A stretch of 64,000 nucleotides of DNA from Ophiodon elongatus (GCA_016806645.1 JACSYO010001870.1:26001-90000); one strand, 5' to 3'. Shown: positions 12,601-25,954, counted from the stretch's first letter. The notes: generated from the letters alone by a model not told the origin. A program made the numbers and translations.

Positions 12601-14412
12601 ATCCATCTTAGTTGTGTCCCTTATATGGATAGGCTGAACTTTCAGTATAAATCAAACTGTGATGTTATATCATCGTATCCAATTAATACCATGTTTCAAA
12701 CGACCACTCAATACAGTATACATAAATGAGCTATTGCAGTAATAATATGGCAGGAGATGGAGGGAATTAAGGCAACCATCATCTTAATATTTTGGGTGCG
12801 TGATAGTCACTGAACATAGTAATTGCAACTCTCGAATATACTTTCACTTTGCCCTTTGTTTTCTTTTTCCGGGTTTTCTTCTGCAATCGGCGGCAGAGTG
12901 ATGTGGAAAAGTGCAGCTGGAGTGGACACGGGGAGACAGAGTTTCCGCATGTGCAGCCCATCAAGGCATAGGCACTGAGAGGGATGCTGGGTAATACAAC
13001 GGAGCCCCTTGATAAGGGAGGGAATAGATACAGAGCAGGAAATAGCAAAACTGCAAATGAAAGCAAGATGACAGGAAGTGGACGTCTGACTGAGGGAAAA
13101 GTTGATTGTTCGAAGTTCGTTGACCTCAGACAACCTCTGAGAACAGCCTATCAGTCAAATTCCCACTTCCTCTCCTCTCCCCAGCCTCCTTAATTTAAAT
13201 TGTTATCTCCTTCCTTCTGACTGCTCCTAAGGAGCATGAAAGAAGTCCGCTCAAAGGCTCTGAGAGAGGGGGACAGTAGGCGGCACAGAGAGACAAGACA
13301 GAAAGAGCAACCCGATAATAACTCAAATCAAAAATACCAAAGAGAACAAATGACGACACAGCGTGGATTTCTTTCTTCATAACCAAAGGCAACGGCGGCA
13401 ATTTTGCAAAAAAAAAAAAAAAAAAAAAGAGGCCATCCACTTTCTTTGTCTTACAGTGAGAAGCAGCCTGGCTTTTCAACACAGCGAGGATGAGACATGG
13501 AGGCAGTCTCAGAGCACCGAGTGATTGCTTCTGGATTGCGGTGGTTGTGTTTTAGAAGAGAGGGGATTTCAACAAAATTGTTTTACTCTTTTCACCCACC
13601 TTAGCCCCCTCAGAATACATCAAACGACATAATTCTATTTAATCAGCGAACAACAACGAGTCAGTCCTCACTCTCCTTCCCTCCACCCATCCGAGAACAG
13701 TCCTGTGGCAGAGGATTCGCCTTCAAGTTGCACCACACAGCACCATCTAGTGGCAACGCATGCAGTCGGCGGTAGTGCAACATGGGAAATGAGAGAAAAC
13801 AGGTTGAGGACTCCATTGTTAGTACTCCATCAAGGTGTCACTCCTGGGTGAATCCATACACGCAATAAGACATCTGCTTGTGCTCCCTGCCAAAAGACCG
13901 CACAACAAAGCCATTTATATTAGTAGGAACACAAAACATACTATTTCATTGCATAATGTACATTATCATTCCTATACCACTGTATACTGTTCTATTATCC
14001 TAGAAGTATATTATATATTATAGAATTCATTTTTATATATGTGTATATCTATTTTATTTAGTTACGGTTCATTGCTTGCACTTCAAATCCGCTTAAACTT
14101 CACTAAGTTTCAATGCATTTTCAGCACTTTAATTTGAAGTGCCTTTTCTTTCTACTTCTTTCAACAATTAGGTTTCAGGTATCACTTCAGCTTCTTTCAG
14201 CGCTTCAACCTCAGGTACAACTTTAAGTTCTTTAATATCTTCAACCTCAGCTTTTAAGGCTAAATACAGCCATTATAATTTATCCATTAACCATTCAAAA
14301 ACTCAAAAGACTCAACATTTTGAATCAGCATGTACATTTCCATCAGAATCAGAATTTATATATATTAAGTGTATTCTACTCCATCATATGACTACACAGT
14401 TTATTGCATTAT

Positions 14413-14730
14413 TCCATTCCATTATCCAAACCACTTATCCTATTCAGGGTAGCGGGGAGGCTGGAGCTGATCCCAGCTGACATTGGGCGAAAGCATTGTT
14501 CACCCTGGACAGGTCTCCAGTTTATCACAGGGCACATTACATACAGACAACCATTCACGCTCACATTCACACCTACAGGCAATTTAGAGTCTAATTAACC
14601 TGAGCTGCATGTCTTTGGAGTGTGCAAACGCCACACAGAAGGACGACCCAACCCGGGATCGGGGATCGAACCCGGGCCCCTCTTGCGGTGAGGTGACAGT
14701 GCTAGACACTACACCACCGTGCAGCCCCAT
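14413..14730 (-). mobile_element. tRNA-like SINE, minus orientation, with 13-bp target duplication
   Basis: On the minus strand the element starts GGGGCTGCACGGTGGTGTAG, a tRNA-like head with A-box resemblance, and has a B-box-like GGGTTCGATCCCC (14661-14674). It continues through the fish SINE body: TCCAAAGACATGCAGCTCAG, the GGTGTGAATGTGAGCGTGAA region, GACCTGTCCAGGGTGAAC, and a tail of TGGATAATGGAATGGAAT. The flanks carry the identical 13-mer TTTATTGCATTAT at 14400-14412 and 14731-14743, a target-site duplication showing an intact insertion end to end. It matches the copy at 17.9 kb in the opposite orientation. Confidence 0.85.
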
Positions 14731-15115
14731 TTTATTGCATTATATACTATTAAATTGTGCCAACAGCCACGAATATATATTTTCTCATTACTGGTTTAAT
14801 TCTTTTTTTATAAACATATATTACATCAATGTGCATAACCCATGTTTATGTACACTGGCCTAGGCTATTGTACTCTCTAAATTGGATTTCCAACGCATAG
14901 TTCACTCCCTAACTGTTGCATCTCTGTACATCTTTCCAATTTTCATTGATGGTGTAGTTCTACTTATTTTGTTCTTTTCTCTGCTCAACCTATTCTGTAT
15001 CTTTATCTGGTCTCTTTTTGTGCTGCTATAACACCTAATGTCTCCCTTCATAGTCCATAAAGTACTCTCCTATCTTATCTTCAACACCACAATTCCACGT
15101 TGTACAAAACAAGGT

Positions 15116-15149
15116 GAGAGTATACGGACACTGCTGTCCGTATACTCTC
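15116..15149. other. Perfect 15-bp-arm palindrome with 4-nt loop
   Basis: GAGAGTATACGGACA and TGTCCGTATACTCTC are exact reverse complements around the loop CTGC. Neighbouring sequence is not paired. The hairpin would form in either strand and in the nphp4 pre-mRNA. No family or function is recognised. Confidence 0.9.
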
Positions 15150-15681
15150 TACTCTGCCAGATTCAAAGTATTGATATGTTTTGATTTTGACTGAACGGCC
15201 TCAAATGCCAAAGGCCAGAGCAGCTTGATTGATTTTTGCTGGTTTGAATACCAGCCCAATTCCACAAGGGCCAGAAAAGTCTCAGAGGAGGTTGTCGGGG
15301 GCAATCAGACATGAACCCTCACATTTGCGGCTTCACAAGTGCTGTCGAGTGCCGTGAAGTGCTGTTGACAGCGTGCAGCTGCCTGCCCTGAAGGCACACC
15401 TCAGCTCAACCCAGCTACAACACCTCAGAAGCATCACATGGCTGACAGCTGGGACTCAGGCGGCAGGGATGTTGCACACTGTCCCATCCCACTCGCCTTG
15501 GTAACCGAAGATGTGGAGAACTGAAGTTTTAAGCGGTCTGCTGACAGTACGACCCACTGAAATGTGCACCGAAGGGTGTCGAGGCCGGTGCTGTCTCCGG
15601 GAGGCGTCGTGTATCAAAACCTGTATCAGTCAACACCCAAGACGCATCAGGCTCTGGATTAAACGCTCACAAACAACATAT

Positions 15682-15796
<115 letters not shown>

Positions 15797-17885
15797 CCAC
15801 TTCCTCCCACACACGGACAGAAATTACCCTCCACCTGCTAAATATCTCTCACATCATCAAACATTCATGCCAGCGAAGGCGAAGGTGGTGAAGTAGGAGA
15901 TCTATTTTTTCTGGTCACCCACACAACACTTTTTGCCAAGCTATTCTGGGATGATGTAGACAGATATCAGTTTGATGGTTTCTATCAGGTTTGTTAGAAT
16001 TCCTCAACTCAAGTGAACTTTTTCCACTTAAAGTGAAGAAAATGTATCCCATTGGGAACACGGGGTGTTCTAAATTCAGTTTCATGGCAATCTGTCAATT
16101 AAATTGAGAGCTATCTTGTGTGAAAAGTTGATATTTTCTTTTGGACTAGAGCTGGTAGGCGGACCAGGAGATCTCATTAAGTGTCTAAATGGGGAAACGC
16201 TAAAAAATTAATTTGAGCACAAAATTGAATGCCCTGTGGTGGTACAAGAAAAAGGATCAGGAGGTCATCAAAAACATTAGGCTTCCCCCTCTGGGGAACA
16301 TGAACCTCTCCAGCAGAAGTTGATGAGTTATGGTCTGAAACGAGCTAGGCAGCAGCTAGGGGCGTGGTGTAGGTGAATGTGACGGGACACTGAGAGGCGG
16401 TTTGTTCAAAACAACAATGGGGGCTCTTAAAGAGTGAATGCAATTATATAATTTAAATCGGAACTGGAGAGTATTTCTTAATTCAAAGAAGAGCAAAGAA
16501 TGGCACTGAAGGCTTTTCTCCACGGAAAAAAAAATATGTTTTCGATCTTCTCCCGACTCGCTTCAGTAAGAATTTGATTGACAGATGGTGCAGCCGATCA
16601 CCTGCCAAGAATTTCTTGAAAGTGACTTCCCTTGTCCATCTCCAATTACGGCTTCTCAGATGGTTCCGTGCAACAAACCATCTGGCGGGGTCAGGATGGG
16701 ATAGACCAACAGCCAAGACCAGTGTCCAGTTCTCCAACAAAAAAGATTTAGTGCTGTTGGAAAATGGTGATTGCTCATTGGGTGGAATAAGGGCGGTCTG
16801 AATCGCCCAGTCTCTATAACTTTGCAAAACCAACAAGCACACAGACCAGAGACTGGCCATGTGTGCACAGATGTGAAGATGGGCCGAGCTCGAAGCATGC
16901 TAAAGATTCTCTCCACATTCCCTCCTTCTCTCGGTGTTCACCGCTGAACTGCACCAATGGCCTCCATCTTGGCAGCCATGGAGTGGCAGTTTGCTGTCAG
17001 AAAAGAGGCTGGCAGAATGCAACTCAAAACCTGGATCAAGTTACGATCGACTGCTGAGACACATTTGCTCAGCTTCTTGGAGCAGATAGAATCATAACAC
17101 ACACACCACATATGTGTGCTGACTGTAAACGCAACGTGTCAAAACTTAAAATATCAGCCTTTTGACGATGTCACTGGTGAGACACACGTAAGGCAGAGTT
17201 ACATGGGAGAACTGTATGCAACAAATATGGTAAATATGGTGAGCTGCTCCTCATTTTTACTGTGATATGTTTCATGCTTTGGATAAAAATCCTCTTCAGT
17301 AGAAATTGTTCTTTTCTTTTTTTCCGTAAACAGTATCCATTACGTGTCAAAGAAATCCCATGAAACAATTCATCCATGGTACAAAACCAAAAGTGGGGAA
17401 CACTGTTCGTTTACAGCAGACTGATTAGCTTTCAAGTGGCTGCTGAGGTAAGAATGGGAGAATTAATACATAAATGCTAATGTGCATGGCGCTCCTGTGA
17501 CCGAGTGGCTGGTTGTTTTTCTGCTGCTTTTAATTGGTGATCCGGTGACCCCTGATTGTATGAAGTATAACACGCGGTAACACAATGAGAGCCCAGCCTT
17601 GGCATGCGTTAAGTGTTGAAGGCTCACCCACGCACATAATTACCACAGTCTTTCTGAGGTTTTCCATGCCATGAGCGGTTGTTAAGTGGTGCGGCTTGAT
17701 TTTGGAAATGACTTCCCTGGGGGTGTGTTGACTGTGTCGGTCCGTACCAAGTGCCAGTTACTTGTTGTTGTTTTTTTGGTTTGTTAATATAGACAGAGGG
17801 GGAGATAGTATATGACAAACTAAATGACAATACTTTATGGAGAAAATGCTTATATTTTTATATTTACCATTATTATTTTAAACAA

Positions 17886-18257
17886 TGGGCTGCACGGTGG
17901 TGTGATGGCGAGCACCGTCTCTACACAGCAAGAGGGGGGGAGGGGCCTGGGTTCGATTCCCACGCTGGGCAGCACTTCTGTGTGGAGTTTGCATGTTCTC
18001 CCCGTGTCAGCGTGGGTTCTCTACGGGTTCTCCAGCTTCCTCCCACAGTCCAAAGACATGCAGCTTAGGTTAATTAATTACTCTAAATTGCCCGTAGGTG
18101 TGAATGTAAGCGTATTTATGCGTTCGCCGTGTGATAGTCTGGCGACCCGTCCAGGGTGGACACTACCTTCGCCCAATGTCAGCTGGGATCAGCTCCAGGC
18201 CCCCGCGGCCCTGAACAGGATAAGCGGTAAAAGATAAAAGATAAATGGATAAATGGA
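17886..18257 (+). mobile_element. tRNA-like SINE, plus orientation
   Basis: The element starts TGGGCTGCACGGTGGTGTGA and has a B-box-like GGGTTCGATTCCC at 17949-17961. It follows the same body as the 14.4-kb copy (GTGTGGAGTTTGCATGTTCT, TCCAAAGACATGCAGCTTAG, GACCCGTCCAGGGTGGACAC, GAACAGGATAAGCGGTAAAA) and ends in a GATAAA/ATGGATAA tail. The flanks TTTTAAACAA (17876-17885) and TTTCAAACAA (18258-18267) form a likely target duplication with one mismatch. This type is widespread in teleost genomes. Confidence 0.85.
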
Positions 18258-19279
18258 TTTCAAACAATCACAGCAGTATTGTTGCAAAATCTTTTGACAT
18301 GCTTCTAATAGACCATTTCCATCATCGCACAAGGCTCATACTAAACTAACTGAACTAAAACCAGTGAGAGAAAGTTTAGTTAATGGGCTTCCCAGAGAAA
18401 ATGGAATCTTGATAAATTTGCTTTCGAAAACAATATAACTTAATCTCAATCTTCATTTTACCAATAATAACCAAATTAGCACTGAACAACAATGACTAAC
18501 CATTATGACATTTTTGATTAAAGCCTAATATCTGCCACTATCAACAAACCAACATAATGGGTCGGTCACTTTTAATTGACAGGTGACCCAAGAGATTAAT
18601 TGCACGCTGTTCACTCACAACTAATGCAAACTTGAAAATTGTTTTTGCACAGACTGCAAACAAAAAGAGGTAGATTTCCTCGCTATATCGTCTCTGTTCT
18701 GCACAGTCATGTTACGTATCAGCCGCCACATATGCCGTAACCACATCATCCGTTAGGCTCTCGTTTGTAAATCTCCTTTGGACATAGTTTATAGGGACAA
18801 TGGGGACTACATTATAAGACTAATTAAAGTCCTATTTGACTCACTCTAACAGTAAGTGAACAAAAACTAATTGCAGCATCACACTCAGAGCGTATTTAAA
18901 TTCCCAGAAAGCCTCTCAACAACCCTAAAAAAAGTAAAAGCATCCCAATCGCTTCTGCCACTGCTGAAATGGAGCTTGCACAGTAGACCTACGCAGTAAG
19001 TTTTTTAGAGAATAAAGTGAGTCATGATCATAGTCTATAGAGTCAATGATGTCAACCATCACCCAGGCAACCGGGAGTTTGAGTTCACTGGTCATCGCCA
19101 CTGTGTTGCTTCCTGAAGCCAGAGCATCCTAACTTGCCCAAAATGTTGGGGTGAGACAAGCGGTAACCACCACAGCTGAGAGGGATGGGCTGTCAGACTC
19201 CTGTCAGTCAAAGGTTTCCTGTGGAGTTTCTGACCTCGCTTGCTTGAGGAGGCACAAGCACGCGCACACTCAGGCGGGT

Positions 19280-19410
19280 GATGCGATACACGATCCTGCC
19301 AATGTTTTCACACGATGCCGATACAGGTGGCGGTAACGCGTCGAGATATGTCGCAATGCGCCAGCAAGGGTGGGGAGGAGGAAGAAGACTGCAAACTAGT
19401 AAACAAGGAT
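19280..19410 (+). repeat. Short dispersed repeat, copy 1 (GGTGGCGGTAA...GAAGAAGA type)
   Basis: GCGATACACGATCCTGCCAAT, GGTGGCGGTAAC, GCAATGCGCCA, GAGGAAGAAGACTGCAAACT and TAGTA occur in the same order as in the second copy at 41.5 kb. The shared layout over about 125 bp marks an old dispersed family common in fish, probably a DNA-transposon fragment. Confidence 0.6.
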
Positions 19411-20087
19411 TTTAGAGGACGCAGGATTTACTTAAAAAAAAAAAAAAAAAACTCTTTGCAAATGTTTTATGAGGAAGGAATTGCCTTCAATGCATTTCTT
19501 AGTGCCTGAGGATACACACAATGCGTTTTGGTGAGTAAGACAAAAGACGAACCTCTCTTGAAGACGCGGTATCTTTTTGATCAAAGTGTACTTTCTTTTC
19601 TTTTTTCAAAAATTTCAAGAGAGCGGTTTGGAAGTTGTCTCTAGGAAATACCCCAGATTAAGGCATATATGAACTCCACTTGACCAAATGTCATATTCAT
19701 CACAACCGGACTTGATCTCCTCTGGTCCCTCGCTGCGACTGTCTTGTTTGTTTATAGAGGACTTGTGGCGAAGGAAGCCTTCAGTGATTTCCTCTGGGAG
19801 ACACAGGCAAGATGTTGTTACGAGATGGATGGAGTGATACTCCAAGTACTGGAAGGAGGTTGTGAGAGAGCAACGGCAGGACGAAGAGAGGACAGTAGGG
19901 CCAGTGTGTGCAGGTGTCTTTAGTACATCTATTAATGTTTGTGAAGACCTGTTTGAGTTGAATGATGTGAAGAAGTCATTCTGGTTTGTCTTTATTCCAT
20001 CGAAAGGTTGATTTCAGGCTAGGACCTGGGTGTAGGATAAACATTAACTATGGTTTAGGACTTAGTGAACGTGTGCGTCCCTCTTAC

Positions 20088-20223
20088 CATCGTCTCTCGG
20101 CCAATCGGAGCGGAGAAGACGCACTCCAGCTGGAAGACAATTGCCAAAGCGCGATGATTGGTCAGCCTGAGCTCCAAGCTGCTGCGAAGGCCGAGCGTCT
20201 GAGGGAGGGTTGGCATTGCAGAG
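20088..20223 (-). CDS. nphp4: nphp4 internal exon F
   Basis: This 136-bp exon encodes SAMPTLPQTLGLRSSLELRL, TNHRALAIVFQLECVFSAP and IGRETM. The human equivalent contains LVLRSRLRLPE, HPAFAVIFQLEYVFSSPAG. The acceptor chosen is ctctcctcag before CTCTGCAATG. A second CAG sixteen bases further in (after CCTCC) would also look like an acceptor but would break the frame set by exon E, so it was not used. The donor is GAGACGATG|gtaaga, in phase 0. The next intron, 19.6 kb, is the longest here. Confidence 0.94.
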
Positions 20224-23200
20224 CTGAGGAGAGAGCAGACACACACACGTAGTGAAGGAGTGAAGGGTACATGTTAAGAGAGAGAGAGAGACGAGAAGGA
20301 AAGAAGCAACACTGGGACACACGTAACGGTTATTTGTGACCGATGTGCTTCAAGACCATTACTGACAAAGATGATAATGTTTATATCATACCATATCTTC
20401 CCTTTGAAAACTGCTTTATTTCTTATTAAAAAAAGAAAATAACTCAATGTGTTGGAGGGTTTACACTCGCTTGCTGAGTGCTCCCTGGCAAGCACCGGCC
20501 TCCTGTGGAATCAGTGGAACAGCACGCTTGGTATTCGTCATTCACAGTTTGCATACACCATAGGCGGGAGCATACTGCGGAGCGGCGGCGTGTCACGAGG
20601 TGGGGCCGAGCGCCTTTTCTTTTTTTCCCGCTCCGTGGACTCTCTGGAGAACGGAACAAGCGAGCACTTGAGATTTTTGTTTTGTCGCTCTCTTTCTCTC
20701 CGCTGTCTGGAAGCACCAGGCATAACACAAGACTGTCAGCTTTCAAAGGCAGCACCCAGAGAAAGATAAAGATCATAATCATTGGCTACCCTGTTGTTAT
20801 CACACTGAACAGCGTCTACACAAACACTTTCTCCTTCTTCTTCTTCAGAAAACAGAAATGTGCTGAACAAATAATGTTTTGACGATTATTCGTATTATAC
20901 AGTAATTGAGCGCAGATTGTTGGTTGGCATTTGATTGTGTCGATGGCGCTTCCCGAGCTTGTAAGACACCTATATAATCATCCCCATAATCAGCTGGTGG
21001 CCCATTTGAAGTGGCGAACACAATACATTTTGATTCAGACACGCACTGAAACGAGGCAATCATCTCTCACGGTCTGTGTGTCATCTGTACAGTTTCACAG
21101 CATGTTCGTTGGCATGTTTGACTTTATTTAATAGTGGGATTATTTCCGTCTAATTATTTCAAAAAGCTGTACAATATATATCCCACCTAATCATGCTGAG
21201 GGCCGCAGCTTACATGGATTTCCTAACAATGACAGAAGGGTGTGGAAGAATGAAATAAATGCCTGCAGTGAACGCGGTAGCTTTTTCTATTGATGCCCAC
21301 TGACAGTATGTGTGTGCAAACCCTTGTGCTTTCTATCAATTATGTATTGTCGCAGAGAGTACTGTAATTATGACTTTACAATATGAAGATAACACAGCTA
21401 TTCTTAAATGGTTTCTTGTTACATATTGTATCGTGGTTTTGTAGTATTTTAGCATACTGTCGGGAGAAAAATGCTCTTTTTTAAACCCCAAAAGCAGCTT
21501 GATGACTCACTGATGCGCCCTGACAGCTCATTAATTGAAACTGCTGGATGTTGTTTACTTGTGGAGGTCAAAGGTTCGCTCGCTCTCGACATTTATGTGA
21601 GGAAATACTTCCAGTGATTTACCAGCGGGATGGAAGGTTTGTGACAGCTGGTGTACCAAGAAGTTACAGAAGTAACAATGTGCAGTGACCAGCTCTGAAA
21701 CTGAGGACCTGAATTTGTGGGTACTTCAAGTTTGACAAAATAGCAGAGTGTGCCTTAACACTTTCTGAAATTATACTCATTTTGTTAAGTGTTTCTGGAA
21801 TTAAAATTAGATTTAGGATATCTGTGTGCTGCGTGGTGCAGGGTCTTTTCCAGCTATGGTCCTCTACCTCTCCAGCTTTGATTCACTTCTGACATACTTA
21901 AAACCGTTCAATCCACATGTTTTACTGCTGATCTAAGGCAGTCGCTGGTGACCTTACATCGGCACGTCCACTTTGACAAGGTTAGCATCGAGTGTGATGG
22001 TGTCTCAATAAAACCCAGGGGCAGAGGCAGAGACAGCGGGAGCCGGATTGCCTCAATTGGTTATGAAGTACTAGCACGTATTGGAACGTATTGCAAGGCA
22101 GTTTTATGAGGGTGGAAGTCTTTGTAGCACGGAATCTTGTGTAAATTATGAGGCCGGGGTTGGGTTGGGACATGTAAGGCCTTATCAGGCATTGGTGTTT
22201 GCGCAAAGTCAATGGACTACTCACAAAGTCACATACAAAGCATAAACTTAATATATGTGTTCCTACAAGATTATATTTGTATTTTCTGTCCATTTCGAAT
22301 GTCTGCTACTTAGCAAATTCCAGTTGAGCTGGATGGAATTGATGGATAACCGTTGATCCACTCAGCAACCGATACATTGTGTTAGCTTTTTGATCTTTTT
22401 TTTTTAAGGATGACTGTGACGTAATTATGCGAGTCGGGTATCAGCCGGACATGACCGAATTGATGAGCATGGACAGCCTCATAACTTACAAATAGTAAAA
22501 CGGTCTTAATTTAGGTCCACACACGGAGGTTAACGGATTTTAAATTTGGGGATAAAAGAAAAGACGTCTCAGATCGGCACTCATCCTGTACCCTGAGTTT
22601 GGGTTTCTGTGTTGCAGAGAAAAAGATCTGACCGGGGCATCCCTATGTGACAGTAGAGAATGACAGCAAACATGGCGGGAGAGAGAGGGAAGTCCATTAT
22701 TTCCTGTTAGCCATTCTGTAAATCGGTGGTCACCCATACCCAAAATATTTTACTTCATTCTCCACTTCTAAGTTGGTTAATAAAAGCTACATAGATACAA
22801 ATGGATAACAAGGGTAAATGGTGTCTTAATAGGGTGTTGGGCCACCTCAATAACTGCTTCAGTGCTCTTTTGCATAGACGATACAAGTCTCTAAACTTTA
22901 CTGGAGGGGTGAACACCAGTCTTCTACAAGTTATTGCCTCATTTGGTGTCATTTTGTCATTTTTACACACGTCTGACTGGGTTGACATGACATGGCGAAT
23001 GTAAAGGCCTCCGTATATGACGCATCATTTTCATTCTCATCAAACCTTTCAGTGCCCCGTCGTCCTGTATATGGAAGCACCGTCAGTCTTTATGTTTCCA
23101 TGGGTGCTGGTTAAAAAACTTGTTGTGGGTTGAGGAGCGCCAGAGGCATGAATTCACTTTGGGCGATCAAATTTGGTGCATTCTGGCCATGATTTGTTTT

Positions 23201-24273
23201 CCCTTGCAAAGACACCAATGTATGCATGAAAAGTGTCAAATAAAACACAACACACAAAAAAATACACTATTTCTGTCCGTTATTTCTCAGTGTTAGCATT
23301 TTCGATGTGTTTCCATTCAGATACCGCACAATGGTGGCGCAACAGCGACACATGGTCCTCGTCCTATGCACAACTCTCTCTCCGTTACTCCGTTAGGCGG
23401 GTCTTTCAGCCCCGCAGTCATATTTGCGCTGACTCACACGCCAATGGTGCCGCTTGCGGTGCCAACCTCAGCACCTGTTGCTAATTGCGTATGCCGAAAG
23501 GTTTCTAGGCGGAACTCGGGCTTGTGAACTTTGGTTTCACGTGTTGTTGTGGTTGTTTTTTTTCATTAGCGGTAAAAAATAAACGAAAAGACGTCCTGTA
23601 GGTTTGAATGTGTGGTTAAGTCTTCCTGGAAGTGTGGCATAATGGAAGCAGCTCAATAAGGAAAGGCTGTGTTTCTAATTTATGGTGGCGATAGATAGAA
23701 ACCCGCCCAACAAACTGGAGGACGTGGCAGAACCCAAAACGGTCCGGTTTGCTGACAAACTTTACAGCTGAACAGTACACTTAAATATGTTATTTATTAT
23801 TCATGTATTTTTTTTTTGTCTCCTTATATGACGAAACAATGACAACACTGAATTAAATAACTGATCTCAACCCACTATGTGTGATAAGGAAGGCACAAAA
23901 GTAAAACACACCAAATATATGCTGTACATCTTTGAAGGTAGGAGAGTATGAAGCAAATGGACACCAGGGAAGAAAAAGATACAAGCCTGCAATGTTTCAC
24001 TTTTTTCCCAGATATCCCCCAAACACTATTATACACAAATGAAATTCATACCAGCCTATATAGCTTTTTCAAAAATACAATTTTTGCTGACTTTCCAGGA
24101 TAAACTTTCAATCACTTGCCTACCAGCAAAAGGACCCGCGCCGTGTGAGGCTGATGAAATACTATAAAAATAAGCACTCCTGAAATCATTTTTGCACATC
24201 TGTGGATTTGGAGAACAGAATATTGCTGTTATAGCTATAACGGCTTCACTGAACATGTGCTTCATTTGCTCAC
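20224..24273 (-). other. nphp4: nphp4 intron between exons E and F (4.05 kb)
   Basis: The intron runs from gtgagc after exon E to ctcctcag before exon F. It holds short GA, T and A runs (for example around 20280 and 20690-20710) and otherwise unique sequence. A cluster of overlapping plus-strand frames at 20449-20882 has no recognisable similarity and is treated as chance. Confidence 0.8.
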
Positions 24274-24458
24274 CTGTCCTTGCCCAGGGTGCTCTGTTTG
24301 GAGGTGCTGTCGGAACGACCTCTTGACCCGGAGGCCAAGGGCTCCAGCACCACCACTTGAGGCTTGTCGAGGAAACACCAGCCGTTGTGGACCCCAACAT
24401 GAAGCCTCCTTTCCTGGATGACGACTCTTCTCAGAGTGCCCTCTGGTCCCGGTTGCTT
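24274..24458 (-). CDS. nphp4: nphp4 internal exon E
   Basis: This 185-bp exon encodes KQPGPEGTLRRV, then QERRLHVGVHNGWCFL and DKPQVVVLEP, then a Ser/Arg/Thr-rich stretch ending TLGKD. Human NPHP4 has [20 protein letters not shown] and VVVLVP here, followed by a serine-rich segment. The acceptor is gactctcag before AAGCAACC and the donor is GGACAG|gtgagc. It starts in phase 0, matching exon D, and ends with two bases (AG) that the next exon completes to Ser. The Ser-rich end is less conserved, as in other vertebrates. Another open frame overlaps on the plus strand but has no recognisable similarity. Confidence 0.95.
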
Positions 24459-24677
24459 CTGAGAGTCAGTGAGAGGAAGAGTTACATCATCAAACAGAAA
24501 ACACACCACACATGTATATCCCCATTCATTTGTGTGCTTTTGATCGGGTTCTGCATTTCCTGGTTTTGGGCCTGACTGCACAGCCACGAAGAGTATTATC
24601 TAAAGCACAGGGCAGACATCTTAAGATTCTCAAGACCTGAAGCTCACTTGGTCGTATTTTAAAGTATCATAACGTAT

Positions 24678-24931
24678 TAGGGCTGTCCCTCTCTTCAAAT
24701 GGTTGTGTAGTCGGCTGTTTTGGTCTTAGTCGACTAAGAACTCTGAGACAATTAGGTCTTTTTTATGCCTTTTTCATGCTGAATGACGTATTTCCAAGAA
24801 ACGTATAAACACATCTCTGGTAAACACAAGATTTAAAGTGCTGCTTTTGCATGATTCTTTGTGGAGAAATTCATTAAATCAACTAATCGATTAGTCGACA
24901 AAATCAAAAGGAATTTGGTTGAGGACAGCCC
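24678..24931. mobile_element. hAT-like non-autonomous relic
   Basis: The ends AGGGCTGTCC and GGACAGCCCA are inverted repeats. Just inside lie CTTAGTCGACTAAG (left) and ACTAATCGATTAGTCGAC (right), giving the internally palindromic pattern of a common teleost element with TAGGGCTGTCC termini. Adjacent bases (AACGTATT and AGAAATGA) do not match as an 8-bp target duplication, so the copy is old or an end is eroded. There is no coding content. Confidence 0.6.
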
Positions 24932-25954
24932 AAGAAATGATGCAAGCATTGAGCAAGCATGAGAAAGGATCCCATATATTTGTTTGCTAGTCTATTTCTA
25001 TGCTAGGATATCTCAAGTAGTCCATGAAGAAAACATATACTATTGTCAATAAAAATACATATTGTGTTACGAACAATAAGGATTATGGAATATCTATGGA
25101 TCTATTCTGAGGTAATTATAAAAGGTGGCAATGACAGGTTCTCGCAATTATCGCTTTACACTATTCTCATCGAGGCTGCAGTAATCCACTTTGCACTTCT
25201 TCTTATACTATGCTATTGATGAGTTTGATTTTGGAGACGTTTACCATGCTATTAACAGAATATTCTTTCAGGCTTTGTTAAGTGGTACTTAACTCAGTCC
25301 CTCTGACAGAAAACAAAAACCCACAAAGGTCCACATACAGGTCCAAACACTTCCTGTTTACTTTGGACCTTGTTGTACCATCCTAATGATATTAATTACG
25401 TCAAATCAGATGCCTAGGGACTCCAAAGTGCATGTTGTATGGTCTCATAAGGTTAACACTGGTTTATTCTAACATTGTTTTTAGAGCTAAAGCTGTGTTC
25501 GTTGTTCCGATCAGTAAAAATAACAATGTACGAGGGCTGGGTATCAAACACTAGTTGTTGGATTATTTAAAATGTTTGCGGTTACATTGTCAGTTTTACT
25601 TACAAATAAAAGAGGTTTGGAGTTCCCCGATCGCAGCAATTACTTTGGTATGTACAATGTTATTACAGGTGATAGAAATTATGGATAAAACTATGAAAAT
25701 AAGAGCCAAGTTGTCATAAACTGGACATGTACTGAATGAAATAAATGTCATATTTTATCTATTTCATTTTCGTTAACTTTTAATTAACAAATATTTTAAA
25801 AAGAAAGGAGTCAATGTGTCAAGAGGTGCTGTCGGAGACTGTGCAGCTGCCACTTATAATGCACAGCTGACTGTCAACAGCTCAGTGATTGACTGTAAAC
25901 TCTCTCACCCCGAAGTGCAGAGCCACGCTGAGCTCGCCTCTCGTCCCACTCCTT

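Noticed and set aside
16483..16860. 125-codon minus-strand frame
   Set aside because: No similarity to NPHP4 or any family I know; exons F and G join in phase without it.
17950..17960. B-box GGTTCGATTCC as a tRNA gene
   Set aside because: The surrounding sequence follows a SINE body and does not fold as a complete tRNA cloverleaf.
20444..20882. Cluster of overlapping frames of 106-134 codons on both strands
   Set aside because: Mutually overlapping, low-similarity frames in a GC-richer intron stretch; none has a recognisable motif.
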